From NCBI RefSeq assembly GCF_014204975.1, contig NZ_JACHMM010000001.1, positions 62,001 to 126,000 of the forward strand: a stretch of DNA of 64,000 nucleotides, in the 5' to 3' direction. Below are positions 42,096 through 51,004 of this stretch, piece after piece. A program made the translations under genes and the position numbers. Below the pieces are notes generated by a model. It saw nothing but the letters and a program-made list of their open reading frames with translations, did not search any database and was not told the origin of the DNA. Numbering within the stretch: position 1 is the stretch's first letter; each line of letters starts with the position of its first letter. The DNA is from Jiangella mangrovi (GTDB lineage: Bacteria; Actinomycetota; Actinomycetes; Jiangellales; Jiangellaceae).

Positions 42096-42806
42096 GTGGA
42101 GCTGCGGTTCGAGACGCGCGCGTCCGACTCGCCGTGGGTCGACTCCGTGTGGACCTGCACGAGCGAGCAGGTCACGCGGATGACGTCCGTGGCGGCGGTG
42201 CGGTGGGGCCTGGTGTTCTGGGAGCAGGACGGCGTCGCCCACACGAGCGTCACCGGCCCCGAGACCAGGGCCGGCACCGCGCCCGTGCCCGAGGGCGCCA
42301 CCTTCACCGGCATCGACTTCGCCCTGGGGACCTCGCTGCGGGTGCTGCCCCCGCCGGACATCGTCGACGGCGGCGTCGTGCTCCCCGACACCACGCACCG
42401 GACCTTCCGGCTCGACGGCAGCCGCTGGGAGACCCCGGGCGCCGACGACGCCGAGGCGCTGGTCGAGCGGCTGGTCCGGGCCGGGATCGTCGTCCGCGAC
42501 CCGATGGTCACCGACGTCCTGCGCGGCCACCACCCGGCCGCGTCGGGGCGCACCGTCGAACGCCGGTTCCGCGCCGCCACCGGGCTCACCCAGGGCGCCG
42601 TCCGGCAGATCGAGCGCGCCCGCACCGCGGCGGAGCTGCTGGCCGCGGGCACCACGGCCGCCGACGTCGTCGTGAAGCTCGACTACTTCGACGAGCCGCA
42701 CCTCGCCCGGGCGCTGCGAGCGTATGTCGGGCGCACGGCCGGGCAGCTCCGCGACGGCGTCGGCGGGGCGATCGCGCTCGACCTGGATCAGCGCTTGACG
42801 TCGTAG
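42096..42806 (+). CDS. AraC-type helix-turn-helix regulator (divergent N-terminus)
   Basis: 236 residues from the GTG at 42096; frames further upstream lie inside the DUF1772 gene. The C-terminal half carries an AraC-like DNA-binding part: RFRAATGLTQGAVRQIERARTAAELLAAG and VVVKLDYFDEPHLARALRAYVGRTAGQLR, where the last block is the well-conserved second helix-turn-helix. The first half (EVRFETRASDSPWVD-type start) resembles a cupin-like effector domain. TATCCT lies 7 nt before the start, again a leaderless pattern. The 3' end overlaps the convergent gene by 19 nt. Confidence 0.82.
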   Translation: MELRFETRASDSPWVDSVWTCTSEQVTRMTSVAAVRWGLVFWEQDGVAHTSVTGPETRAGTAPVPEGATFTGIDFALGTSLRVLPPPDIVDGGVVLPDTTHRTFRLDGSRWETPGADDAEALVERLVRAGIVVRDPMVTDVLRGHHPAASGRTVERRFRAATGLTQGAVRQIERARTAAELLAAGTTAADVVVKLDYFDEPHLARALRAYVGRTAGQLRDGVGGAIALDLDQRLTS

Positions 42807-43366
42807 ACCAGCTTCATGATCCCGTTCGAGTAGACGTCGGACTCGCGCAGGCTCAGCATCCGCTTGTCGCGGTCGGCCCGGCCGAACAGGCTGTTCCCGG
42901 CGCCGAGCAGCACCGGGAAGACCAGCAGGTTGTACTGGTCGATCAGGTCCGCGTCGCCCAGCCGCTGCGCCAGCACGCCGCTGCCGTGGATGTAGATCGC
43001 GCCGCCGTCGCTCTGCTTCAGCGCCGCGACGTCGTCCAGGGAGCGCAGGAACGTGATGGGGCCCCAGTCGTCGACGACGGCGTCGTCGGGCAGCGTGGTC
43101 GACACCACGTACTTGGGCAGCTCCTTGTAGGCGGCGTGGTCCTCGGACCCGGGCCAGGTCGGCGCGAACAGCTCGTAGCTCTTGCGGCCGAACATCAGCG
43201 CCGACGTGTCCTCGAGCTCCTCGCCCTTGAGCGTCCAGGCCTCCGGGACGAACTCGAGGTCCTTGAAGACCCAGCCGGCGCTGCGGTGCGGCTCGCCGGG
43301 ACCGCCGCCCGGGGAGTCGATGACGCCGTCGAGCGACGTGAACCCGGTGTAGACGAGCTTGCGCAT
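42788..43366 (-). CDS. RibD/dihydrofolate-reductase-like family protein
   Basis: 192 residues from the ATG at 43366 with GGAGAAGG upstream. Layout of the RibD C-terminal/DHFR-like fold: MRKLVYTGFTSLDGVID, MFGRKSYELFAPTWP, KYVVSTTL, IYIHGSGVLAQRL and DQYNLLVFPVLLGAGNSLF. These proteins bind NADPH, but many from this family, found in single copies next to regulators, have no known substrate and are unlikely to be true dihydrofolate reductases. Confidence 0.88.
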   Translation of the reverse strand: MRKLVYTGFTSLDGVIDSPGGGPGEPHRSAGWVFKDLEFVPEAWTLKGEELEDTSALMFGRKSYELFAPTWPGSEDHAAYKELPKYVVSTTLPDDAVVDDWGPITFLRSLDDVAALKQSDGGAIYIHGSGVLAQRLGDADLIDQYNLLVFPVLLGAGNSLFGRADRDKRMLSLRESDVYSNGIMKLVYDVKR

Positions 43367-43412
43367 GGTGCCTTCTCCTCGTGCTCGATGTGGTGCGACC
43401 ACGCTAGACCCG

Positions 43413-43453
43413 GGCCGCCCCCGCCGTCTTGGACGGAAACGACAGGGGCGGCC
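43413..43453 (-). terminator. Probable terminator of the sialidase gene
   Basis: GGCCGCCCC (43413-43421) pairs with GGGGCGGCC (43445-43453), and CCGTC/GACGG pairing lies inside, giving a branched hairpin between the sialidase stop (43468) and the next start. No T-run is present. Confidence 0.55.
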
Positions 43454-43467
43454 GGGGCGTGGTCACG

Positions 43468-45291
43468 TCACATCCGCAGCTCCACGGGCCGCGCCCAGAT
43501 CGCCTTCGTCGCCGGCGTGTTCGGCGTCCAGTCCGCGCCGCGGTCGCCGAACGTCAGGATCCGGTTGCGGCCGAGCGACACGAGGGACCCGTTCCCCGAG
43601 TTCAGGTAGTCCACCGTGACCGGCGTGGTCCACGACCCGCCCTCGCCGTCGGGCGAGGCGAGCAGCGACTGTCCCGGCCGGCCGATCCACAGCACCATGG
43701 TCCCGTCGGGCATGGCCAGCAGGTCCGGGAAGACGCCGACGACGGGGAGGTCGTCCGGCCCGGCGACCACCGGCTCCGGCGCGGTCCAGGTGTGGCCGTC
43801 GTCGCCGGAGGTCACCTGGTACAGCGACTGGTAGTTGCCGGTGCGGATGACGGCGAGGAGATCGCCGCTCGCCGTCTGCGCGAGCGCCGCCTCGGTGAAG
43901 CCCTCGAAGCGCGGGTGGTCCGACAGGTCCGGGTTCACGGCCATGGTGCTGCGGACCTCCCAGTTCACGCCGCCGTCCGTCGAGGCCAGCAGGACGGCGC
44001 GGGACTTCGGGTCGTCCTTGTAGTAGCCGTAGCCGGACTGGTAGAGCGTGCCGTCGTCGCCCTCGACGATCGAGTGGATCAGGACGAAGCCGCCGAGCCG
44101 GAAGCCCGGCCGGCTGGTGGCGTCGGAGATCGGGCGCATGGCCTGCGGCGCCTGCATCACGCCCTCGCGGTGGGTCCAGGTGCGGCCGCCGTCGTGCGAG
44201 ACAGCGGTGGGGACGATCGCCCGGGTCTCGCCCGACCCCTCGACCATGAACGTGTGGTAGTTGACGGCGAACAGGTCGCCGTTGCTCAGCGTGGACAGGT
44301 AGAACGACTGCTCGTCCGGGAATGGGTTGCGCTCGTCGGCCTGCGTCCAGGTGCGGCCGCGGTCGGTCGAGGCGGCCAGGGCGGTGCCGGTGTCGTGGGT
44401 GGCGTCGCCGTGCACCGGGTACCCGACGAGGACCTCCTGGCGCCCGTCCGCCGTGGTCAGCGTAGTCGCCGTGTTGGGCATCTGCATGAGCCCCTCGGAC
44501 GTCTGGTCGACGATGACCGGGTCGCCGACGCGGAACGTGCGGTCCTGCGGCGGCCGGCTCACGTGCGCGCTGTCAGCGATGACGACGTCGTCGAGGTAGA
44601 CCTCGTCGCCGACGGGAGCGCTGCCGGTGCTCGCCACCTGGAAGCCGGTGACCGACGCGACCGGGCTCACCCCGACCGGGCCGGCGGCCCCGACGTAGTC
44701 CTCACGCCGAGGGCGCTGACCTGGGTGGTCGCCCGGGTGGTCGCCCACGTACACGCCCGCCCGGCTCATGTCGGCGGGCACCTGCACGGCGACGGAGTTC
44801 CACTCGCCCAGGGCCAGCGTCCCCGCCGCCCCGATCTGGGTCCAGCCGAGCGCGTCCTGCCCCAACCCGTCGAACCACCACAGCGAGCCGTCGGGCTTGG
44901 CCCACAGGTGGAACACGGGCACGCCGGTCTGCGGCTTCCCCTCGAAGCTGCCCAGCAGCGACACCAGTACGCCCTGGCCGAGCCGCTCGGGGTAGAGCCG
45001 CAGGCGCAGGTCGGCGCCGGCCATGACCGGGGTCGGGCAGACGACGACGGCCTGCGCGGCCGGGCTGTCGTCCTGCAGCAGCAGCGAGCGCTCGCCACTG
45101 TGGGCGCGCACGTCGGTGACCTGCGCGGGAACCCGTCCGGCCGGGGTAGAACAGCCTGCGGGAACGGCGCCGAGGGCGTCGTTCTCGAAGGTGTACGTGG
45201 TGCTGTGAGTGACGGGTTCCGCGACTGCGATCCCGGCCGATCCGGCGAGCAGCAGAGCGAGCGCAGCCGTGGTCAACAAACGTCTGGACAC
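43468..45291 (-). CDS. Secreted sialidase-like protein with BNR/Asp-box repeats
   Basis: 607 residues from the GTG at 45291 (GGAGGA upstream); upstream frame to 45369 is a shadow. A Sec signal peptide (SRRLLTTAALALLLAGSAGIAVAE) is followed by a jelly-roll-like N-terminal domain (about 30-215) resembling a carbohydrate-binding module. The rest is a six-bladed propeller with four Asp-box motifs: ASTDRGRTW, SHDGGRTW, ASTDGGVNW and SGDDGHTW. These propellers hydrolyse or bind sialic acids or related sugars outside the cell; without the arginine triad being checked it may be a non-sialidase glycan hydrolase. The promoter carries a LacI-type operator. Confidence 0.85.
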   Translation of the reverse strand: MSRRLLTTAALALLLAGSAGIAVAEPVTHSTTYTFENDALGAVPAGCSTPAGRVPAQVTDVRAHSGERSLLLQDDSPAAQAVVVCPTPVMAGADLRLRLYPERLGQGVLVSLLGSFEGKPQTGVPVFHLWAKPDGSLWWFDGLGQDALGWTQIGAAGTLALGEWNSVAVQVPADMSRAGVYVGDHPGDHPGQRPRREDYVGAAGPVGVSPVASVTGFQVASTGSAPVGDEVYLDDVVIADSAHVSRPPQDRTFRVGDPVIVDQTSEGLMQMPNTATTLTTADGRQEVLVGYPVHGDATHDTGTALAASTDRGRTWTQADERNPFPDEQSFYLSTLSNGDLFAVNYHTFMVEGSGETRAIVPTAVSHDGGRTWTHREGVMQAPQAMRPISDATSRPGFRLGGFVLIHSIVEGDDGTLYQSGYGYYKDDPKSRAVLLASTDGGVNWEVRSTMAVNPDLSDHPRFEGFTEAALAQTASGDLLAVIRTGNYQSLYQVTSGDDGHTWTAPEPVVAGPDDLPVVGVFPDLLAMPDGTMVLWIGRPGQSLLASPDGEGGSWTTPVTVDYLNSGNGSLVSLGRNRILTFGDRGADWTPNTPATKAIWARPVELRM

Positions 45292-45327
45292 GTGTCCTCC
45301 TGGGGGTCGGTGACAGCGGTCGACGAA

Positions 45328-45374
45328 CGAGTAATCGATTTCTCGAAGTATTGCGGCACAGCGTTCCATGTCAA
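45328..45374 (-). promoter_or_regulatory. Promoter with LacI-family operator for the sialidase gene
   Basis: On the minus strand a perfect -35 TTGACA (45374-45369), 16-nt spacer and -10 AATACT (45352-45347). Directly downstream, 45328-45345 is an 18-bp near-palindrome built around AATCGATT (CGAGTAATC / GATTTCTCG, one mismatch in nine), the pattern bound by LacI-family sugar repressors. It would cover the transcription start. No LacI gene lies in the window. Confidence 0.75.
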
Positions 45375-45470
45375 GGCGCCCGCTGTCCCCCGGCGGTTGA
45401 CTCAGCGTTCAGCCGGGCTGAGCAGAATCCGACGCGACTCTGACCAGTGGCACGTGGGGGGACGACAGAC

Positions 45471-48137
45471 ATGAGGGCACCTGGACGACGGCTCCTGGCC
45501 GCGGGCGCGGTGGCGGCGGCGTTCGCCGGCCTGCTCGCTCCGGCCACCTTCGCCGAGACCGCCGCCGACGCTCCGGCGCTGGTGAACGGCGTCTACGAGA
45601 TCGGCACGCCGGAGCAGCTGCTGTATCTCAGCCACCACTACGGCGCGGAGGACGTCCCGAAGACGGGCTACTACAAGCTCACGGCGGACATCGACATGGC
45701 CGGGATCACCGGCTACGAGCCCTTCGGCCGGTTCTACGGGACCTTCGACGGCGACTTCCACTCGATCTCGAACCTGCTGATCGACCAGCCGGGCATCGGC
45801 ACCGTCGGGTTCTTCACCCACCTCGGCGACTCCAACGTCCAGGCGGTCATCAAGAACACCGCGTTCCTCGACATCGACGTCCGCGGCGGGCAGACGACCG
45901 GCGCCGTCGCCGGCATGCTGTGGGGCACCATCGAGAACGTCTACACCACCGGGTCGGTCGTCGCGTCGGACCACAGCGTCGGCGGGCTGGCCGGGCGCAT
46001 CCCGGTCGACACCTCGGGCACCATCCCGGAGCCCGACCCCGCCGAGGCCGCGATCCCCACGATCCGCAACAGCTACTCGCTGGCGCACGTCCAGGAGGTC
46101 GGCGAGGCCGACAGCCAGGGCGGGCTCGCGGGCCGGGTGCTCAACCCGCGCACCGTCATCGAGAACTCCTTCGCGGCCGGGCCGGTCGACGGCTACACCC
46201 GCGTCGGAGGGCTCGTCGGCGACCTGCGCGACGGCGTGCTGCGCAACTCCGTCGCCGCCAACCCGATCGTGACCGGCGGCTCCTCGGTGAACTCGGCGTA
46301 CGGCCGGGTCCTCCCCGAGGGGTCCGCCGAGAACGTCCTGGCCTGGGCCGGCATGGTCGCGCCGGCCTTCAACGGCGAGCCGGTCACCGAGTCCGAGCTG
46401 CAGTCGGTGACGACGTACGAGTCGCTCGGCTGGGACTTCGAGTCGGCGTGGGAGCTGCAGACGGCGACCGTCGACGGCGCCGAGGTCACCTACCCGGCGC
46501 TGCGCGGGTTCGGCCCGCAGCCCTACCCGTTCGACTTCACCAGCTTCTCCTCGCCCATCGAGTTCTCGATCACGGCCACGCGGACCACCGACAGCACCCT
46601 GACCGTCGAGATCGGTGACGTCACCAACGACGGCGCCACCGCCCGCGCCGCCGAGGTGGCGATCGTGCAGTCCGAGGCGATGCCCGGCGACGACGACCTC
46701 GCCTGGCGGCCGGTCGGGCCGCAGGTGTTCGACGGGCTGGAGCCGGCGACGAAGTACACGTTCTGGGCCAAGGTGCGGCTCGAGGGCGGCGAGGAGAGCG
46801 GGTGGCGGTTCGCGCCGCTGTACACCAGGTACGCGCTCTCCGACGACCCGACGCCGGCCCACATCAGCGCCACCGTCACCGAGGACCCCGCGCACACCGT
46901 CGCCATCAACTGGGAGACCCTCGACATCGGCCTGGACCAGCCCGCCGTGCAGATCGCCCGCACGGACACCGGCAACCGGAAGTTCGAGACCGTGCGCGGC
47001 ACCCAGCGGGTTCAGGAAGTGCACATGAGCGCCAACGAGGGCGTCCTCGACGGCATCCGCAACTTCCACACCGTGCACGTCGACGGCCTGAAGGCCGACA
47101 CCGAGTACGTCTACCGGGTCGGCGACCTCGAGGCCGGCGTCTGGAGCGCCGAGGGGCGCTTCCGCACCGCCGTCGGGCAGAACCAGGACTTCTCGTTCCT
47201 CTACTACACCGACCCGCAGGTCCAGGACGACAACGCGGCGTTCATCCGGAACATGCGCACGGCCGAGCAGGAGCACGGCGACGAGTTCGCCTTCACCCTG
47301 GCGGCCGGGGACCTCACCGAGAAGGGCTACGCCGAGGGCCAGCTGGACACCTTCTACGGCGGCGCGCAGGCCGGGCTGTCCGAGCGGATGTTCCTCACCG
47401 TCCAGGGCAACCACGACCGCGACGAGCTGCTCGACCCGCACTTCGACTTCCCGGACACCGTCTTCGAAAACGTCTGGTCCTTCGACTACGGCGACGCCCA
47501 CTTCGCCGTGCTCAACAGCGACCGCGACGACCCGGAGGAGCTGGCGGCCCAGGTCGAGTGGCTGCGCCGGGACATGGCCCGGGCTCGGCAGACCTGGCGC
47601 ATCGTCACCTTCCACAAGGCGATGTACGCCGCCACCGACCACGTCGACGACGAGGACATCGACCGGCTGCGGGAGTACTGGGCGCCCGTGTTCGAGGACC
47701 TGCGCATCGACGTGGTCATCACCGGGCACGACCACAGCTTCTCCCGCGGCTTCGTGCGCGGCGGCGCGGACGCCACGCCGGCCTCGACGCAGCGCGACGG
47801 CCGCGAGCTGTTCTCGAACCCGAAGGCCCCGCTCTACATCGTCAACGGCACCGCGGGCAGCTCGAAGTGGTACAAGCGGATCCAGTACGACGCGAGCCTG
47901 TTCCACAACGTCGCCCCGGACTACTCGTTCATCGACAAGTCCAGCACCACGTACGACACCGTGCTGCAGGAGCAGAGCTACTCCGTCGTCCGCGTCACCG
48001 CCGACGGCCGGCTCAGCATCGACACGTACGCGATGAAGTACGACCGCGACGACCCGGAGGGCTTCGAGATCGAGCCGTACCTGTACGACTCCATCGAGCT
48101 CTTCAACACGCTGGCGCCGGGCCGGGCGCGGCGCTAG
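45471..48137 (+). CDS. Secreted metallophosphoesterase with GLUG-type repeats and an Fn3-like domain
   Basis: 888 residues, ATG at 45471 with GGGGGGA upstream; a GTG at 45447 would only add eight residues. Sec signal to about residue 30. Residues 60-330 have a regular glycine-rich pattern (GGQTTGAVAGMLWG.IENVYTTG, SVGGLAGR, QGGLAGRV, VGGLVGDL) like GLUG/beta-solenoid adhesin repeats. A purple-acid-phosphatase-type Fn3 domain follows (about 460-570). The calcineurin-like catalytic domain has Asp581 in YYTDPQVQ, AAGDL, Asn647-His648 in GNHDRD, FHKAMY, and His753-x-His755 in GHDHSFSR. It should release phosphate outside the cell, perhaps on bound surfaces. It is divergent from the sialidase gene, 179 bp away. 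Confidence 0.88.
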   Translation: MRAPGRRLLAAGAVAAAFAGLLAPATFAETAADAPALVNGVYEIGTPEQLLYLSHHYGAEDVPKTGYYKLTADIDMAGITGYEPFGRFYGTFDGDFHSISNLLIDQPGIGTVGFFTHLGDSNVQAVIKNTAFLDIDVRGGQTTGAVAGMLWGTIENVYTTGSVVASDHSVGGLAGRIPVDTSGTIPEPDPAEAAIPTIRNSYSLAHVQEVGEADSQGGLAGRVLNPRTVIENSFAAGPVDGYTRVGGLVGDLRDGVLRNSVAANPIVTGGSSVNSAYGRVLPEGSAENVLAWAGMVAPAFNGEPVTESELQSVTTYESLGWDFESAWELQTATVDGAEVTYPALRGFGPQPYPFDFTSFSSPIEFSITATRTTDSTLTVEIGDVTNDGATARAAEVAIVQSEAMPGDDDLAWRPVGPQVFDGLEPATKYTFWAKVRLEGGEESGWRFAPLYTRYALSDDPTPAHISATVTEDPAHTVAINWETLDIGLDQPAVQIARTDTGNRKFETVRGTQRVQEVHMSANEGVLDGIRNFHTVHVDGLKADTEYVYRVGDLEAGVWSAEGRFRTAVGQNQDFSFLYYTDPQVQDDNAAFIRNMRTAEQEHGDEFAFTLAAGDLTEKGYAEGQLDTFYGGAQAGLSERMFLTVQGNHDRDELLDPHFDFPDTVFENVWSFDYGDAHFAVLNSDRDDPEELAAQVEWLRRDMARARQTWRIVTFHKAMYAATDHVDDEDIDRLREYWAPVFEDLRIDVVITGHDHSFSRGFVRGGADATPASTQRDGRELFSNPKAPLYIVNGTAGSSKWYKRIQYDASLFHNVAPDYSFIDKSSTTYDTVLQEQSYSVVRVTADGRLSIDTYAMKYDRDDPEGFEIEPYLYDSIELFNTLAPGRARR

Positions 48138-48201
48138 GGCCCGCCGATACGCGAGATGAACCCAGGACGACGCCGGAGCGTGGGCCGTGTCGACATGTCC
48201 G

Positions 48202-49173
48202 TCAGGTCTGCGTGAAGAGCAGCCAGCCCAGGTAGCCGGCGTAGGCCGCAACGAACAGCCCGCCCTCGAGGCGGGTGATGCGGCTCCCGGTCATGAACAC
48301 CGGCACGCAGGCCAGCGCCGCGGCGACCATGAGCAGCAGGTCGCCCTCGAGGACCTCGTCCGGCACCTGGACGGCGCCCGGCGCGACCAGGATCGTGACG
48401 CCGAGGATGATCGCGATGTTGTACACGCTGGAGCCCAGCAGGTTGCCGATGGCGATGTCGCGGTCGCCGCGCATCGTCGTCAGGATCGTCGTCACCAGCT
48501 CGGGCGCCGACGTGCCGATGGCGATGATCGTCAGGCCGATGACGGCGTCGCTCACGCCGAACGCCCGGGCGGCGTCGACGGCGCCGTCCACGAGCAGCGT
48601 CGCGCCCACCACGATGAGCGCGATGCCGGCGAGCAGGCTGAGCACGTCGCGCCACGGCCGGGCCGCCCGGGGGCCCGCGCCCTTCGCGGCGTACTCGGCG
48701 TCGTAGTCCGCCCGGACGGCGGCGGACTCGCGGCGGCTGGCGTACAGCACCCCGAGCGTGTAGCCCACCCCGAAGACCACCAGCACCACGCCGTCGACGG
48801 TGCCGAACTCGCCGTCGAGCGCCAGGACCAGCAGCAGCAGGGCCGCCGCGGTCATCAGCGGGAGGTCGAACCGGACGGTGCGGCGGTCGAGCGCGATCGG
48901 GAGGATCGCCGCGCTCAGGCCGAGGATCAGCAGCAGGTTGACCAGGTTGGTGCCCACGATGTTGCCGACGGCGAGTCCGGCGCTGCCCTGCCGCGCGGCG
49001 TCGATGCCGACTGCCAGCTCCGGCAGGCTGGTGCCGAGCGCCACCACCGTCACCCCGACGACGATCGGCGCGATCCCGAGCCGCAGCGCCAGACCGGTGC
49101 CGCCGCGGACCAGCAGCTCGGCACCGGCCAGCAGACCGGCCAGGCCGCCGACGATCAGCAGTGCGCTGGACAC
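48202..49173 (-). CDS. Calcium/sodium antiporter (YrbG/CaxA family)
   Basis: 323 residues with about ten hydrophobic segments and two inverted alpha repeats: GTSLPELAVGIDAARQGSAGLAVGNIVGTNLVNLLLILG and GTSAPELVTTILTTMRGDRDIAIGNLLGSSVYNIAIILG. The matching GTS.PEL / GN..G.N pairs are the ion-binding signature of the Ca2+:cation antiporter family. A charged central loop with about 30 residues separates the halves. GTG start directly follows the stop of the neighbour gene, so they may form an operon. Confidence 0.95.
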   Translation of the reverse strand: MSSALLIVGGLAGLLAGAELLVRGGTGLALRLGIAPIVVGVTVVALGTSLPELAVGIDAARQGSAGLAVGNIVGTNLVNLLLILGLSAAILPIALDRRTVRFDLPLMTAAALLLLVLALDGEFGTVDGVVLVVFGVGYTLGVLYASRRESAAVRADYDAEYAAKGAGPRAARPWRDVLSLLAGIALIVVGATLLVDGAVDAARAFGVSDAVIGLTIIAIGTSAPELVTTILTTMRGDRDIAIGNLLGSSVYNIAIILGVTILVAPGAVQVPDEVLEGDLLLMVAAALACVPVFMTGSRITRLEGGLFVAAYAGYLGWLLFTQT

Positions 49174-50295
49174 TCAGAACGCGTACCGGAGGACGGCCGC
49201 GACCGGCCCTTCCCCGGGGACCTCGTCGGCACGCACGGCCAGGACGCGGCCGCTGCTCAGCAGGACGCGACGGGCGATCTCGTCGACGACGCCGTAGCTG
49301 ACGGCGTCGTCGGCGGCGAGCGTCACCGCGCCGGACTCGTCATCGACGTGGCCCGGCACCTTCTCGTCGATGTCGACGACCAGCGTGTCGACGACGCCGT
49401 AGGTGGCGGCGCGGGCGATGGTCGAGAGGTCCGCGGAGGCGCGGCCCTGGTCGAAGCGCTGCTCGTAGAGGTCGCCGAGGTCGGCCAGCTCGCGCGCATA
49501 GACCTCGTCGAGCACCGTCCGCGCCTGTTCGGCCAGCTCGGCGTCGGTGGCGCCTTCGGGGCTGCCGGTGATGCCCGGCTCGACCAGGTGCGGGTAGCTG
49601 TTGAGCGAGCGGTAGATCGAGCTCAGCGGCTCGGTGCCGGCGAGGATGAGCGGCAGCTCGAGGCCGGTGAGCACGCCGCGCAGCGCCTGGTCGACCTTGC
49701 GGGCGTACTGTCCCATCCGGGTCTTCTGCCCCTCCGAGCCCTGGAGCCGGCCGATCGGCGAGCGCTCCGTGATCGACGCCTTGCCGACGGCGGAGGCCGC
49801 ATCCTTGGGCAGCCCCGGCACGTCGACCGTGAACGGCGGCCCGTCGCGCGTGACCTCGACCAGCCGTACCGAGCCGACGGCGAGCGCGAGGACGAACGCG
49901 GCCTGCGGGAACGTGACGGCGCGCAGCAGCGGCTTGACGTAGAACCGGTCCCCCACCTCGACGACGCTGGTCAGCTCGTTCGGCAGCCGGAACACCGCGA
50001 GGCCCACGGGTGCCGCGAACACCGCCAGGCTGCGGGCCTGCTCGGCCCAGAAGTCGTCGTCCTCGACGAGGTCGTCCAGCTCTTCGCGGACGGTGGCGGT
50101 GGCGGCGCGGTCGGCGCCGGCCTCTTCGAGCTGCCGGGTCGCCTCGGCGGCCAGGTTCTTGAACTCGATGCGCCCCGCCTGCGCCTGCTGCGTCAGCGGG
50201 CTCGTCGGCACGTAGATCGAGACGCTGACCGGATCGCGCGCCGCGATCAGCCGCTGGAGCTGAGCCCGCGTCGGGATGTCTGTGTGCAGCGTCAC
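49174..50295 (-). CDS. Bacterial archaeo-eukaryotic release-factor-like (baeRF) protein
   Basis: 373 residues, GTG start. The layout matches baeRF family proteins related to archaeal/eukaryotic eRF1 and Vms1: an N-terminal domain (VSVYVPT-type VSVSIYVPTSPLTQQ), a central domain with an LAVFAAPVGLAVFRLP block, and an eL30-like C-terminal fold in which VDTLVVDIDEKVPG and VLAVRADEVPG are recognisable. Some relatives act on stalled ribosomes or in hibernation; the actinobacterial groups are mostly uncharacterised. The assignment rests on family pattern, not on catalytic residues. Confidence 0.75.
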   Translation of the reverse strand: MTLHTDIPTRAQLQRLIAARDPVSVSIYVPTSPLTQQAQAGRIEFKNLAAEATRQLEEAGADRAATATVREELDDLVEDDDFWAEQARSLAVFAAPVGLAVFRLPNELTSVVEVGDRFYVKPLLRAVTFPQAAFVLALAVGSVRLVEVTRDGPPFTVDVPGLPKDAASAVGKASITERSPIGRLQGSEGQKTRMGQYARKVDQALRGVLTGLELPLILAGTEPLSSIYRSLNSYPHLVEPGITGSPEGATDAELAEQARTVLDEVYARELADLGDLYEQRFDQGRASADLSTIARAATYGVVDTLVVDIDEKVPGHVDDESGAVTLAADDAVSYGVVDEIARRVLLSSGRVLAVRADEVPGEGPVAAVLRYAF

Positions 50296-50307
50296 ACTCC
50301 TACCGTC

Positions 50308-51000
50308 TCACGGTGTGGACGGCGGGCCAAGGGGAATGAGCCTGTCCAGTCGCTCCCGGGCCGCCACCGTCGCCGTCATCCACAACAGCCCGATCCCGGT
50401 CTCGAGATCGCCGCGCACGATCGTGTCCGGGTCCCCGTGGACGGGGACGGCGGCGAAGTACGGGTTGGGCACGACCGGCAGCACCGGATAGGAGGCCCGG
50501 ACGGCGGCGAGCATCTCGGCCGTGACGTCCTCGATCCTGTTTCCGCGGACCGAGCCGGCGAGCCGGCCGAGCGGGCCATGCCCGACGGCGAAGAGCATGT
50601 CGCTGAGCACCATGCCGCGGACCGCCGCGCCGACGGTGACCGGCTCGATCGGGAATCGCTCCTCCTCGGTGGAGCGGCAGAGTCCGTCCTGGCCCGCGAC
50701 GATGGACCACACGCCCTGGTTCTCGACCCAGACGCAGATCCCGTCGTCGTCGAGGTACAGCCGGCCGGGTCGGCCCGGGGAGTCCTGGACGTCCTCGAGC
50801 CGGTTGCCGACGAGCGCGAACCACTCGGCGAGCTCGACCGGCAGCGGGCGCCCGATCTCGTTCTCGACCATCGCGAGGTCATCCGGAGTACTGCCGTCCT
50901 CGGCCGTGAGCGGTCCTTCGTACCAGGTGCCGACGACGTCACCGAGCCAGCGCCATCGGTCCAGCGTCAGCAGCTCGCGCTGGCGGTCGGAGAGGCTCAC
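50308..51000 (-). CDS. SMI1/KNR4-like (SUKH) domain protein
   Basis: 230 residues, GTG start at 51000, 4 nt after the TetR stop in the same direction. The core VENEIGRPLPVELAEWFALVGNRL and a following strand pair LYLDDDGICVWVENQGVWSI give the SUKH pattern, often found in immunity proteins. No toxin gene or secretion signal is seen nearby, so an immunity role has no support here. Function otherwise unknown. Confidence 0.65.
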   Translation of the reverse strand: MSLSDRQRELLTLDRWRWLGDVVGTWYEGPLTAEDGSTPDDLAMVENEIGRPLPVELAEWFALVGNRLEDVQDSPGRPGRLYLDDDGICVWVENQGVWSIVAGQDGLCRSTEEERFPIEPVTVGAAVRGMVLSDMLFAVGHGPLGRLAGSVRGNRIEDVTAEMLAAVRASYPVLPVVPNPYFAAVPVHGDPDTIVRGDLETGIGLLWMTATVAARERLDRLIPLGPPSTP

Positions 51001-51004
51001 GGCG

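Noticed and set aside
50308-51000. Toxin-immunity pair based on the SUKH-like protein
   Set aside because: No toxin, secretion signal or polymorphic-toxin repeat was found in the neighbourhood.
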